From Eleusine coracana subsp. coracana (Eukaryota > Streptophyta > Magnoliopsida > Poales > Poaceae), in assembly GCA_032690845.1 (NCBI GenBank), contig CM064422.1, positions 3,658,001-3,722,000 of the forward strand: a DNA stretch of 64,000 nt, written 5' to 3'. The translations under genes were made by a program, and so were the position numbers. The notes below the pieces were generated by a model. It was given only the letters and a program-made list of their open reading frames with translations, had not been told where the DNA came from and made no database searches. Within the stretch, counting starts at the first letter, position 1. Every line of letters begins with the position of its first letter. Positions 46,162 to 58,201 of the stretch are shown piece by piece.

Positions 46162-48720
46162 TTAGCTATTCCCGTTTTTCCTGTTCCACGATAGGCAATT
46201 AGGGTCACCTGGTGGCCTGCAAATTTACCACAGACCAGGGAAATTATCTTGTGAAAAGATGACTGAAAGCAAACCCTACATCTACAACACACAGCAGAGA
46301 CATAGTTAGGCGGTCAAGGTGATTTTGCTGTAATGCATGGATGCACTTCTTGTGTCATTGTGTGTAGGAGTGTAGGACTTGATAATAAAAGATTCAGAAC
46401 TTCAGCTTACCTTGGATACTTCACATGAATCAGAGCAAATAGAATTGCCATGAAAATGCTGAAGGAACCCGTGACAATATACGCATATCCGAGAAAGTTG
46501 TTCTTGCCACCTAACCAGGTACTTGTTGAAAGAACTATGCTTTTTTTCCCACCAAAGCCATATGTATTGTAATTATTTGTTATGAGTATGGTTATGATTT
46601 CCTCAACTTGTAGATCCTCCTCAATTACACCATAGAGCTTTCGAAATTTTGGAAGGGCAGATGTACGCATCCATACAATAAGATCTTCCTGCTCACTCAG
46701 CTGAAGAAAAACGGAGTAATTGTTCAGTTAACTTAGAAAGAAACAGCAACTTAACATTATATTGGCCAAAGGCAAGCTGTAAACTTAGCAATTCTGTGAG
46801 CAACCTACAAACAGTACTTTGTGTATGAAAGTACTCACTGGTATATTAGGGTTTAGTTTCCCGCCCCCAATTAAGGATCCATTCTGAAAGTTAGAAGGAT
46901 AGACATTCTTGCCAAACTTATGCTCCCTATCGCTCTTCCATGAAATACCTTTTCTTCTGAGCTTTATTTCCTTGGACCCACGGGTGAAACCATAAGTATC
47001 GTTGAACAAACTCCAGGCAATCAAGCCACAGGGAACAATTGGATGACCCTCACTATCCATTTCCACAGGACTACATGAGGTACCTGTGTATTTCCCAGAC
47101 CAGAGCTGTTTATCACTTCTACTTTTGACGTACCTGTTCACCACCAGTAAATTCCTTTGTTCAGTTAGAGATAATAAAAAGTTTACCCTGAACAATTAAA
47201 AGACCATAAAACTTCTACCTTCGATGATTCTGGTAAAAGTTCTCCAGTTCATAGTAAACATAAATTGGAGCTTTCATATGATCCAAAACCTGCAATTGTG
47301 CATGAAGAGCATTCATATGACAGCAGATAAAAGAATAATTTGAACAAAAATGTAGACAGAAAAATTGCTACATGCGCCTGACAGTCTCAGTATGCCAAGC
47401 AGAACTCTGGAATTTAAGTTAACAAAAAAGATAGGAGAAGAACTTTGTAGGCAGAAATAGATTAGATGAAGGTAGGCTCTGTTATGATCTCATATCGAAT
47501 TACCTTCACCTCTTGAGTACAGTTCTTTGAAATGGAGCTATCCTTGATATAAGCTTGCTTATTTCCTCTGTAGGCATTAGGTACACAGTCAGCATCATAG
47601 CGGCGAGTGATTTCTGCAACCTGCACATGGTAGGAGATAAATTCATGCTTAGCAATTCCCATATCAATGGAAATTCAGCACCTAGGGGGAGCAGAACACT
47701 TACACGAGTCGAAGCCCGGAGACAAACAAGCCCAAAAGGTACAAAGGCGATTCCAATTACCAAGAACACTGCTATCACCTGAAAAAAGCATAATCAAAAT
47801 CACATCAACAGAATCATGCGTGAAACTGCCAGTCGGAAAACCAGTCAGTAGGGTCAACCATAGCAAACTTACACATCCTGAAGTCATTGCTGGTTTCCAA
47901 GATGGAAGGTTCTGTTGGGTGAACCTATAATACACTGCAAAACCAACACAACTACTAAAGTTGAAATACAATATTACATCTCCAGAAAGACAAGTTTAAT
48001 TTGAGAGCATGTCAAAGACACCCGACATATAAATCTACTTCACGGTATGTACCGAATTCCGTGGTTGTGCATCAGTCAAGAAGTCGACCCAACTAAACTG
48101 CCTAAAGGTGCATCAATCTTGCATTTTATATGACTTTGGGGAAATGACATTGGTTAGATCATTCTCCAGCGCTGATTAACTATGCACTACATTATAGTCG
48201 CTAAAAAATTCATCCTACGAGGAAGAGATTCGTAATTTAAAGCTAGCATAAGCATGGCCATGGCTTCTGTAGTATTGGGAATTTGGGATAGATAAATAGT
48301 ACTAGTAACTATGGCCTCTGATGCATCGTCAGGATCGATTTTTCCATTGTCCAAAAAAATCATGACAATCAGCAACGATTCCAGTAGACACATTGAAACA
48401 AAGAAAACCTCCCAAACATAAAAGCGTGCCAGCCAGAGAGCGTTAAATCTCCAAAATTAGCAACTGCCAACTCCAGTTCCAGCTCAAATTCAGTGTTCTT
48501 GATGAGAACTCATGATAGATCGAGCGGAGTTACCAGTTATAGCATCCTAAACCACAAAATCACCGCCCTCCAAACCGTGGGTCGAAACCTAAGCGCGACC
48601 ACCGAATCAAAACGAACCTTTCAGATTGCGTTACTCACATCCTGATCTCGCCGACGGGAAAGTGCGTCCCCCATGCTCTGCCGCGGCGCCGGAAGCCGAG
48701 GTGCTCGCCTCATCCATCAT
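46162..48720 (-). CDS. ALA-interacting subunit (CDC50/LEM3 family), P4-ATPase beta subunit
   Basis: Eight coding exons on the minus strand: 48720-48639, 47934-47873, 47778-47704, 47620-47504, 47289-47219, 47133-46839, 46700-46411, 46216-46162. They total 1047 bases, 348 residues, and all phases agree. Family landmarks in order are: FTQQNLPSWKPAMTS; first membrane helix VIAVFLVIGIAFVPFGLVCL; RRYDADCVP; IYVYYELENFYQNHRRYVKS; IVPCGLIAWSLFNDTY; LIVWMRTSALPKFRKLYG; second helix GYAYIVTGSFSIFMAILFAL; and an SWNRK tail. Lumenal cysteines usual for the family are present. The protein chaperones P4-type flippases (ALA) out of the ER and is needed for lipid flipping. The last 55-base exon is supported by a perfect donor and by PPGDPNCLSWNRK. 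The family also uses MMDE-type starts. It is divergently transcribed with the C3HC gene. Confidence 0.92.
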
Positions 48721-49100
48721 CGCTTCCCCGCGAGCGAGCTCGCCGCGCATGTCCTGTTCAGCTCGCCGGAGTCCCCGACACGCCGCGGGATCCGACCAGC
48801 CAGAGTAGAAGAGTGGGGGAGAAGACGTGACGTGACAGACGAAGCGTCTCGAAGAGAAAGAGCCCACGGGCCCATCTAATCCGTTCAAGCCCATTAACTT
48901 AATGGGCCTTTTGGGCCGGCATTTCGGAACGCGAATTGACGGCGTCAGGCGGCGCTAACGGTCGATGCCGGCTCGACGTGTGATGGCCGCACCGCATCAA
49001 TTCGGCGCCCGGCGCGTCGCAGTCGCGAGGAAATTTTCCCCATTCCGCCCGCGAGTGTGAGGCGAGGCGCCATTCGCCTGGAAAGAGGAGCGCGAGGGAG
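48721..49100. promoter_or_regulatory. Bidirectional promoter between the ALIS and C3HC genes
   Basis: The two start codons are 380 bases apart and point away from each other. The interval holds at least four GGGCC/GGCCCA site II-type words (48863-48917), including the palindrome GCCCATTAACTTAATGGGC at 48889-48907. No TATA box is evident, as expected for housekeeping-type plant promoters. Confidence 0.65.
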
Positions 49101-52100
49101 ATGCGGGAGGAGGTGAGGAGCTCGTCGGGCGCGGTGGCCGAGCCGGCGATCGCCATCGCTCGGTCATCCTCGCCGCCGCAAACTCCGGTGGCCAGGTACG
49201 GTCCGCGCTCGTTCCTGGGCGCTACTTTTTTGGTCGTAGATTTGTAGCTTTGGCTGATGCTTGGTTCTAGAATCGGGCTCGCGGTGCTTGGATTGGTCGT
49301 GAGGTGTTTGATTCTGCATAAGGAAGGTGAAACTTATGGGGCACGAAAGATAGGGTTCGTGGGGGGCTGTGGGAGATTGTGAGTATATGGGCGTTTAATT
49401 GGACGCTAGGGCTGAGATGAGCTTGGGCCTTCGTGGTCTCGCATTTTGGTGCTCATTTCTGTGTGAGCATGCAAATTTTTATGGCCTACATCAGCTAAGG
49501 AACATTGGTGAAAATTTAGGTGTTCGTGCAGTGTTTTTCTTTCGTACACTTCTATTACTTTTCCTATTGGCTGCGAAACCTTAGGAATTAGGATCTGAGC
49601 TGCTTGAATAGTTTGTACTGCTTATTAAATTGGATGAATGGTGGCATTGGATTGAGCACAAATGCACAATCCTCTTATTGGTGGCATTGGTTTGACAGCT
49701 CTTATCTGCATAGTGGTGTTGAGTGTATGTTGGTTACTGGTTAGGTTGAACTGCAGTGCAAAAGCATTGCAGATTTGCACACTTTCGTTGAGAACTGTGG
49801 CATATGATGTTTTGATAACAATGTTTTTGGAATCGAGTCCCTGGAACTTGTAGATTTTTGAACTGTAGGTCTAGGTAGCGTAATACCTTTTGTGGTGTGG
49901 AATATTGAAAATTTTGACACAATGAAATATTTTCTATGATGGAATGCTAAAATATATGAAAAAAGCGATTTCATTTGAGGAAAAGTATCAACAAAAGCGA
50001 GCCTTCTTCACACAGGATCAAATCCTGTATAAACTGTGTTTTGGAGAGAGAGAAAATCCTGTATACAGATCTTCTCATTTTTTACGTTAGCTTCCGCTGA
50101 AGCCCCCTTTTGTTTTACAGTTCTGCTGGTGCATCATCACCTGCTATGCAAGCTAATGTTGCCAGCATAGATTGGTTGGGTGGCAGACAAGCTTCCAGAG
50201 TTGATTCATCATCACAAGTTGCTCCACATGCCTGTCAGCCTTCTCACAGTTTTGATGCTGTTGGAACTGCTCTAGATTCTGCACCAACATGTAGACCGTG
50301 GGAACGTGGTGACCTACTTCGGCGACTGGCAACATTTAAGCCTTCAACTTGGGCTTCTAAGCGGAAGGTATCTTCCCCTGTTTGAGTTATAAGTAATATA
50401 ACGTGCCTGTAAGTAACACATAGTTGTTAAATTGTATGGGGGCAATCTTTTAGCACCCTTACTGTTTTCTAGTGCATAATCAAAATTGTGTTATAGCTCC
50501 AAAATATTATCATTGTATGCTAGACCAATCTGTATCCATGCCTCTCCTGTTTGATATCAGCTGCATTGTAAATGCTTGCTTGTGTCTATTGTAACTCAAA
50601 CAAAAGTTACTCTTCATCCTTTTGCTGGCTTCAAATTGCATATTTCACTATTTTTTTTACCTTAATTGAAATTTTGAAGTGTTTGCTCTGCAACAATTGG
50701 AGTTTGAAGAATATTTACTATTTGGTAAATTACTACTCCGGTACCATATGTTATTTCAATAGAACATGTCTATCCACATGAAAAACTGTTTCGTAGTATG
50801 GCTATAGGATACAGTCCTTGTTTTGCTGAAGGAAATTCTATGTGTTAATCTGTATGCTTGTGTGACCTCAGTAGGGATCCTTCAAACTTTTTATTTAGTA
50901 ATATGTAGTTATGTTATCCAATATCAATTTTTGTCAGGGTGCTAGCGCACTGGCTTGTGCTCAAAGAGGTTGGGTGAACATTGACCATAACAAAATTGAA
51001 TGCGAGTCATGTGGCGCACATCTTATATTCAGTGCTCTGACATCCTGGTCTCCGATTGAAGGTACGTCCTATTGATATAAGCTTTTGCGATGGTTTTTGT
51101 ACCTAACAAAGTAGCTGATGTTGTCTTAGGTTTCTTTACTGTTTGTACCTGTAAGGATTAGAACCATTGCATGCCACGTTTGGTTCTAAATGATGTCTAT
51201 TAATTTCTGTTATATTCTATGCAGCAAAGTTATATTGGTGTACATCTAACGAACTTTATATATTACACAATTTTTTGGTGCATTTGCAAACATATGCATT
51301 TTCAATTGTATAACTGGGGTTGCTTGATTTGACGACCATAATAGTTGAGATTTGAGAACATGCAGATCATATATTTGTTTGTAAAATCAAACTATTTGAA
51401 ATTTGAATAGGAAAGATAATCAGGAATGGTGTATATATACTTAATGTTGCTAAAAGGCTTCTGTGCGGAGATGAATATCTGCTCATATATTAGGAAATGT
51501 AACGGGGTTTCAGTCATCCAATTCGGCTATTGTGGGTCTATTTATAGGGCATAAGAAGAGTCCAAGTTGGATGTAAAAAGTACTCTGATCCACCCTCCAG
51601 TCTAACAAAAAGTGATCCACCCTCCAGTCTAACAAGCAATCTTTGCATCAGAAACATAAGGCAGTCAGACAATTTGGGTCACAGAAATAATGTGTGCTTT
51701 TGCCATCAAAACCAGGCATAATTTTGTTTTCTCCTATACACATTATTTTGAATTATTATGAAGCAAACCTAACATCACCGAAAAGAACCTATGTGTGATC
51801 TCATAACTTCTTTCGCTAGCCTGACCGTTGTTGCTTATGTCTTACTACTGTGCTAGGCTGGAATATATATTGATACATCTCCCTTTGCAAACTCGATTTT
51901 GTTCAGCTGTGAAACTCTTGTTTGTGTGTTGTGTTAGTTGCAAATGCTGGAGAAGCCTTTGCCGAGCAGCTTGATGCAGCACACCAGAACAGTTGTCCGT
52001 GGAGGGGCAATAGCTGTGCTGGTAGTTTGGTGCAGCTCCACCTTACACAATCAGCTCTTGTTGGAGGCTTTAAAGATCGCTGTGATGGGCTTCTGCAATT

Positions 52101-55100
52101 TCTATCTCTTCCTGCTATTGCTCCATCTGCAATTGAGAACATGAGGTTGACCAGGGGCACTCAAATTGATCGTTTATTGTCCCAATCAGTTACCTTTTTA
52201 TCGGGTGTACTGGGTTGCAAAGCAGAGAGCACAACAGTTGATATCCACCAAGATTCCTCCTGTGGCTACTCTCAAGTACGCATGTCACAGTCTTTTCATA
52301 TATACACCTTTTTTGTTTTGAAAAAGGTGGCTCTATTATATTCATTTGTCTCCATACTTTTCTTTAATTTTGGTATTCTTTTCTTGATTACTTTTTAGGC
52401 GCAGAAGCTTATAAGCCTGTGTGGATGGGAGCCTAGGTGGCTTCCAAATGTCCAAGACTGTGAAGAAAATTCAACCCACTCAGCTAAGAATGCACTCTCA
52501 GTTGGGCCTGATGAACCATTCTATTCCCATTTTGTTGATCACAAAACTTCATTTTCTGCATCAGTCAAGAAAGATAAGGGGAAAGGAAAAATGCCCCTAA
52601 ATGACTCTGGATGCAGCATGAGGTCACCTTTGCTAGACTGTAGCCTGTGTGGAGCTACAGTCAGAATGCTGGACTTTAGATCTGTGCTACGTCCTTCTCG
52701 TTTTAGTCCGAACAACATTGATGCACCTGAAACAGGCAGAAAGCTAACACTGACACGTGGAATTAGTGCAGCCAGTGGGATCAATGAGTGGGCTACTGAT
52801 GGCGTTCAAAGAGGTCAAGCTGAGGGGCGTGATGAAGCAGCAACAAATGAGGTGAAATCTCTATCAAATGTTGGAGTTGACCTAAACTTAACAATGGCTG
52901 GAGGATTACCATCAACACAATCTGCCATGCCAGCATCAACACAGTTCAATAATGGAGGAATGGGAAGGGATCTTATGATAGGACAGCCTACTGGAAGTGA
53001 AGTAGGTGATTGTGAGACCTCGTATGAGTCCCATGGACCGGGTTCAAGGAAGCGTAATCTTGAGGAAGGTGGGAGCACTGCTGACAATCCACAAGACGGG
53101 CTACAGCATGCTGACAGCATAGATGGAAATTTCATTGATCGTGATGGTGAAGAAGTCGATGATGCAGCACAAGATTCAGATATCCGGAACAAGAAGTCCC
53201 GTGGTTTTGATCTGTTTGATGCCTATCGTTCATCTTCTGGAGCTGGTCCCAGCAGGAACCTGTGCTTTGACCTGGACCCCGAGGCTGCTATGTTTGGTCA
53301 CTCTAGGTCTAGAGACATTGACCTGGTGGCTGTTGAGCGCCCGTCTGCTAGAGAATCTCTGAGGGCTTCATCTGTTATTGCGATGGATACTGTTCGTGCT
53401 TTGGAGGAAAATTCCATGGATAGTGTTGAGTATTATCCAGGTGAGGGGAATGATATTGATATGCCTTCTTCGAGTGCGAACCAGAATGTTGAAATGAATG
53501 ATGTCTTGGATCTCAACTATAGCAACCAAGCACAGCAAAGTGCTAATGTACAGCCTGCTGCTGGAAGTGATGCAAGAGACATAGGAGGAAGCAGTACAAA
53601 TGAAGGAGAGGAAGTCATTAATTCTGAAACAGCACCTACTTTTGGAAGGGATCAACTTAGCTTAGGAATTAGTGGTGGCAGTGTTGGCATGGGAGCTAGT
53701 CATGAGGCTGAAATTCATGGAAATGTTGCTTCTCTGCAGAGAACCGAGAGTGTTGTTGGTGATGCCGAACCTATTGCCGAGCTTACTGAGACAATGGGAC
53801 AGACTGGTGAATCAGCTCCAGGACCTGGGTTAATGGATGAGTTTGTACCTGAAGAAGTTGATCGAGAAGGACTCCACGGGGACAGCCAAGACATGATGTC
53901 TCGGTCAGTGGGCCAAGCTGATAGTGGTTCCAAAATATATGGCTCTACCAAAGCTGATTCTGTTGAAAGTGGAGAAAAGATAGGTCATGACCCTGGTCAT
54001 GGAAGCAGCATGCGTCCTTCCCTTTCTTGCAATGCAGGGATGTATGCTGGTGTTGATCCATCTAAAGATGATGTGACACAGGCTGGCAAAATATTGAACA
54101 CTGACGATGCATCAATGGGATTGGATTATGATCCTGGAAATGGATTAGGTACCTGTCTTCAAGCTTTACTGCTAGATATAAATCTCTGTAATGTATCTTC
54201 TGCATCATTTTCCGTGTTTTCATCATGTTGTATTACCTATAAATGTAATACGGTTGTTAGAGATGCTTGTTGAACATGCTTTTTTATTAAGTTGGTAGTT
54301 ACTAATATGAGATATCATAATGGAAAATGCTATCAGCTCATTATTTGATCACAGCTATATTGTTCAGCATCTGTGGTACCAAAAATCCCTTGTGTAGGTC
54401 ACAGCTATATTGTTCAGCATCTGTGGTACCAAAAATCCCTCGTATAGGTCACTTGATTTTATAACCCTGGTGGTCCAATGAATTAGATGTGATCTAGTAT
54501 CATCAGATCTACGGTTTTATTCTCTGATTATATAAATACTGCATTATTTGTTTTTCAGGAGCTACTAATGGAGAAAATGACTATGAATCGGGCCTGCTGG
54601 AATTTGATCCTGTTAAACATCACAACAGTTACTGTCCATGGGTTAATGGAACTGTTGTAGCAGCTTGCTGTAACAACACCGGTTCCAGCTCAAGTACTTC
54701 AGCACTCTCCGGTTGGCAGTTAACAATAGATGCACTTGATACATTCCAATCTCTTGGTCAAGCTCAAAATCAAATAATGGGATCTGACTCTGCAGCTTCA
54801 TTATATATGGTAAAATTGGCTCATTCAAATTTTTATTTGTCACATCAACAAACTGAAAACTGGTAGCAACTACTGTCCACACTGAACTCGGTCAATCACC
54901 ATATTACATTGTGATATAAAAGGCCTGATCAAAATTTATGCAATTCACATTGTGATATCAGCATGGACATAAATAATGTGCCTTATGAAGTTATATCACG
55001 TGGTGTAGATCCCCGGCACCACTTTATTATCTTATGGATACTTTTTTATCTTATGGATTTATCTATTTGATGTGGTGCAGGATGACCAGTTAACTCATAA

Positions 55101-55152
55101 CCGCAAGCTTGGGAGAAGGCCTTCCATGAGCAGAAGCTATGGAAAATGCTGA
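49101..55152 (+). CDS. C3HC zinc-finger protein (NIPA / Rsm1-like family, plant ILP1-like)
   Basis: Seven coding exons: 49101-49195, 50121-50367, 50938-51061, 51938-52275, 52399-54148, 54559-54809, 55081-55152. They total 2877 bases, 958 residues, phases consistent. The C3HC domain starts at about residue 87 (CRPWERGDLLRRLATFKPST). It continues with GWVNIDHNKIECESCGAHLIF, the AAHQNSCPWRGNSC zinc-binding block and DRCDGLLQFLSLP. A second, Rsm1/NIPA-like finger includes CGWEPRWLPN and, after a long acidic disordered stretch from exon 5 (about residues 340-850), FDPVKHHNSYCPWVNGT. Relatives include ZC3HC1/NIPA (a mammalian nuclear-basket and SCF-linked protein), fission yeast Rsm1 (mRNA export) and Arabidopsis ILP1. 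Nuclear envelope function is likely by family; the plant role is less clear. The start in exon 1 fits a short Ser/Ala-rich leader. Confidence 0.9.
54349..54448. repeat. 50-bp exact-type tandem duplication in intron 5 of the C3HC gene
   Basis: Two adjacent 50-base copies starting TCACAGCTATATTGTTCAGC differ at only about two positions. They lie in the intron 54149-54558 and look recent. Confidence 0.9.
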
Positions 55153-55518
55153 TCGGAACTCCTGTTTCTTCAGTGTTTCTTAGACACAAACAACATTCCG
55201 TGAAGTTACGGATTGTGTAATAGATGCCTTATTTTTTTCTTTCTAATCAGGTTCGTTTAATGCATGAACTGATTGAAAAAAAAAAACGAAACAAAATAAT
55301 TGTTTGTGTTTAGGTAGTCCCCGTAGGAGGTTGTCACCCTGTGAGTGGCCTATAGCTATAGTCGTGTATGTCGTGCCAACATCTTCATTTGACGTTCAAG
55401 TGGACTATATATTCATGGCAAGTAACTTCATATTGACATCTATACTCCTGTTCTGGTTGCATACTGATCATTCGCCTTTTCTGGTGTCATATTGTTATCA
55501 TCTCTCTTTTTTTCTCCT
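55153..55518 (+). other. C3HC 3' UTR and mTERF upstream region
   Basis: Non-coding. An A run lies at 55278-55286. No independent gene seen. Confidence 0.4.
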
Positions 55519-55526
55519 TATATATA
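55519..55526 (+). promoter_or_regulatory. Candidate TATA box of the mTERF gene
   Basis: TATATATA in pyrimidine-rich surroundings, about 255 bases before the chosen start codon. It implies a transcription start near 55550. Confidence 0.45.
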
Positions 55527-55778
55527 TTTTGTAAGGAAACTGATGACCTGTCCCTGTATGGCATCTGCTCTCTGAGGGTGATCACCAATGTCAAAATCTC
55601 AGTAGCCAATGAGCACCACCCAGAGTGCCAGGTCATCAGCAAGGACCAGATAAAGAAGTGGATGAGATGCCACTCCACTCCTGCCACCGTCCTCGTCTTC
55701 CCCCTTCCCTCCATTTCCAGGTCCTTTTTCCTCCAAATCAACCAGAACACAGGGGAAGAAGGGACGAGCAGCCCAGCG

Positions 55779-56714
55779 ATGCCGCTCTGCAGCTTCTACG
55801 CCGCCGCCTCCGTCCCCGTCTCCAAACCGCAGCCGTCCAATCCCTCCTCCAAGCCACCTGCTGCTGCCGCGGTGTCTGCGGCAACCACCGTGCCGGCGCG
55901 CTCCGCCACGAGCCTGTCCACCGCCGCCGCGGCGCTATCACTGCACCTCCCGGAGCTGCCGTCGCAGGTGAAGGACAAGATCCTTAGCCTTGAGCTGATG
56001 GGCGTGGACTACCGGCGCGCACTGTCGCTGAACCCTTCTCTCCGCGACACGGCCCCGGAGTCCATCCACGCCGTGGTGACGTTCCTCCAGTCCCGCGGGC
56101 TCCACTTCAAGGACCTAGGCCGCGTCTTCGGCATGTGCCCCTCCGTCCTCACCGCCAGCGTCCGCGCCGACCTGCGCCCCGTCTTCGCCTTCCTCTCCGA
56201 CGACCTGGGCGTCCCGGAATCCGCTCACCGCCGCGTCGTCATCAAGTGCCCGCGCCTGCTCGCCTGCAGCGTGCGCGACCAGCTCCGCCCCGCGCTCATC
56301 TACCTCCGCCGCCTCGGGTTCCGCGACACCCGCGCGCTCGCGATGCAGGACCCGATCCTCCTCGTCACCAGCGTGGAGCGCACCATGGTGCCCAAGCTGG
56401 AGTTCCTGACCGGGCTGGGCATGTCACGCGACGAGGCCGTGGCCATGGTGCTGCGCTGCCCGCCGCTGCTCACCTTCAGCGTGGAGCGGAACTACACGCC
56501 CAAGTTCGAGTACCTGGTGGGCGCCATGGGCGGCGGCGTGGAGGACGTCAAGGCGTTCCCGCAGTACTTCAGCTTCAGCCTCGAGAAGCGGATCGTGCCG
56601 CGCCACCGCGCCGTCGTCGAGGCCGGCGTCCAGATGCCGCTGCCGGACATGCTCAAGGCCACCGACGAGGAGTTCGCCGAGATGCTCGACAAGGAGCACA
56701 CGACGACGGAATAA
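55779..56714 (+). CDS. mTERF-family protein, probably plastid-targeted
   Basis: Intronless, 311 residues from MPLCSF. The frame stays open upstream to 55578, but MPLCSFYAAASVPVSKPQPS begins a Ser/Ala/Pro-rich, acid-poor segment (residues 1-50) typical of a chloroplast transit peptide. From about residue 55 (ELPSQVKDKILSLELMGVDY) onward there are repeated mTERF motifs of the form helix, then FxxCPxLL. Examples are LGRVFGMCPSVLTASV, RRVVIKCPRLLACSV, RALAMQDPILLVTSV, VAMVLRCPPLLTFSV and KAFPQYFSFSL. mTERF proteins are superhelical nucleic-acid binders acting in organellar transcription termination or RNA processing. The nearest Arabidopsis relative I recall is At2g34620, from memory only. Very GC-rich codon use. 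Confidence 0.92.
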   Translation: MPLCSFYAAASVPVSKPQPSNPSSKPPAAAAVSAATTVPARSATSLSTAAAALSLHLPELPSQVKDKILSLELMGVDYRRALSLNPSLRDTAPESIHAVVTFLQSRGLHFKDLGRVFGMCPSVLTASVRADLRPVFAFLSDDLGVPESAHRRVVIKCPRLLACSVRDQLRPALIYLRRLGFRDTRALAMQDPILLVTSVERTMVPKLEFLTGLGMSRDEAVAMVLRCPPLLTFSVERNYTPKFEYLVGAMGGGVEDVKAFPQYFSFSLEKRIVPRHRAVVEAGVQMPLPDMLKATDEEFAEMLDKEHTTTE

Positions 56715-57690
56715 TGAGGCGCGTGCGTGCCGCCCATGGCCTTTGCTTGCAACGTGCATGCTTTGTATACTTACGGAGCTACTAGGATAGCATCGCACCT
56801 GGTCCAAGGAATTCATCTCCTGTTCATGGCTTTGTGTCCTACCTAGCCGCGACGGTAGTAGCCAAATAACCATTGATTTAAGTAAATAGACTGTACATAT
56901 GTATGCAGTGAAATTAATCCGGTATTCATCACAGATCGTGTACCACGAGAGGTGGCATTTGGATCTACAATTGTGTATATTTATATATAAGCCCTGTTTT
57001 TTTTCCCCTTCTTGAGCGTATATAAGCACTGTGCAATCGTGCCTGTGTACATGTACTCTTTCACTTTATATAAAGGGCAAGGGCAATGTATATTACCGAA
57101 TATGGTAGTTAGATCCCACTAAAAGTTGGTATTAGTTGTTCTGAATGCCACAGCTTGTTGCAAAGAGATGGGCTCCATAGCATAATAAAAAGAATTGAAA
57201 CCAACCAGCAACAGTCTATGAGAGACGGTGAGAAAACTGGTGTGCAACAGTGAGAAAGGTAGAAATAATATTTTATTTTCTTACTGCCGGTCACAAAGTT
57301 ACTACCGATAGCAAGCTTCTTTTTCTTATTACCGTCTGTCACAATGGCTACTACCGAGTAGCAAGGCTTACTGCCTTATTTCTCACATTGTGGATGGCCT
57401 AAAGACGTTGTATTGCAAAAGAGAAGCTCTGGCGAGAATAAAGAACACAGGGGGTGTAACTGTTTTGGCTTCCAGAATCCAGATGTAAAATTCTCACAGA
57501 AGCGTCCCTAGTACTGCGCGGGCTCGAACCTCAGTTTCGCATAAAAAAATCTCACAGAAGGTGTAAAATGACTACATGAATTAATATTTTTTTATACGAA
57601 ATGGCTTGTATTTGTTTCTTGAGTTTTTTTTTGAGCAAAATTTGTTTCTTTAGTAAAACGAAATGACTTGTATCGGGGCAAAATGTAATA
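56715..57690. other. mTERF 3' UTR and intergenic region
   Basis: No gene seen. 57280-57390 has short imperfect repeats of TTACTACCGATAGCAAGCTT and CTACTACCGAGTAGCAAGGC. A minus-strand GGTTCGAGCCC word (near 57526) is a tRNA B-box-like motif, but no A box or cloverleaf accompanies it. Confidence 0.35.
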
Positions 57691-57766
57691 GAGGCCCATG
57701 TGCAAACAGAAGGCCCCATAAAAACTGGTAGCCTATAACTATCATGCGGCCCACGTAAAACCCTAG
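57691..57766 (+). promoter_or_regulatory. Site II elements and telo-box of a snoRNA-type promoter
   Basis: AGGCCCATG at 57692-57700, AGGCCCCATA at 57711-57720, CGGCCCACG at 57747-57755 and AAACCCTAG at 57758-57766 lie in one short interval. Telo-box plus site II combinations are established in plant promoters of ribosomal protein and snoRNA genes. They stand about 240 bases upstream of the first C/D-type RNA. Confidence 0.65.
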
Positions 57767-57998
57767 CTCTCCTGCTGCCTCGGCGTTAAATACAGCCGCC
57801 GTGCGCCGCCCCAATCCAGTCGGTAACCTACGGCCGGATCATGCGGAGTTCTTCGTTGTCGAAGTGCTTCCCCCTTCGCATCTTCAATCTTTCTGATGAT
57901 TTTTGCCACCCTCCTCTTCTTACCGGTGCTTATCTGTTTTCCATGGATCTTTGTTTTCTCATTCTTTGAATTTGGTCGACGATTTTTCTGGGCTCATC

Positions 57999-58064
57999 GG
58001 AGGATGATGATATGGTTTTGTCGCCCCAGTCTTAGTGTCCGGCCTCCGGACCTGTGCTGATTGA
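57999..58064 (+). ncRNA. Candidate box C/D snoRNA, copy 1
   Basis: Box C ATGATGA at 58004-58010 and box D CTGA at 58057-58060 are 46 bases apart. An internal CTTA at 58031-58034 can act as a D' box. The preceding 12 bases TGTCGCCCCAGT (58019-58030) can pair with the conserved 25S rRNA segment ACUGGGGCGGCA (recalled from memory) with one G-U pair. Between D' and D lies a perfect hairpin, GTCCGG/CCGGAC. The flanking terminal stem is weak. No coding frame spans the region. Function predicted: guide for 2'-O-methylation in the large rRNA. Confidence 0.65.
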
Positions 58065-58201
58065 CTTGTTATCTATTCTGACTCACGGCCAATGCCCTTT
58101 TCATGCTATCTGTTCTGTTTTTAATTTGATATACTTTTTTTTTACGATTTTGTTAGAGCGATCAGTTCTGACGAGTTTTTACTCTCCAGTTTGTTCTGGA
58201 T

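Noticed and set aside
46407..46409. ALIS stop codon directly after KYPR in exon 7
   Set aside because: A consensus donor (AG then GTAAGC) and a downstream exon encoding the family's SWNRK tail in the right phase make splicing to 46216 more likely.
55578..55778. Upstream in-frame start for the mTERF protein
   Set aside because: The added segment does not resemble a transit peptide, whereas MPLCSFYAAAS does. The predicted transcription start also allows the later ATG.
57515..57545. tRNA-like B-box (GGTTCGAGCCC on the minus strand)
   Set aside because: No A box, acceptor stem or cloverleaf around it. Possibly a SINE trace or chance.
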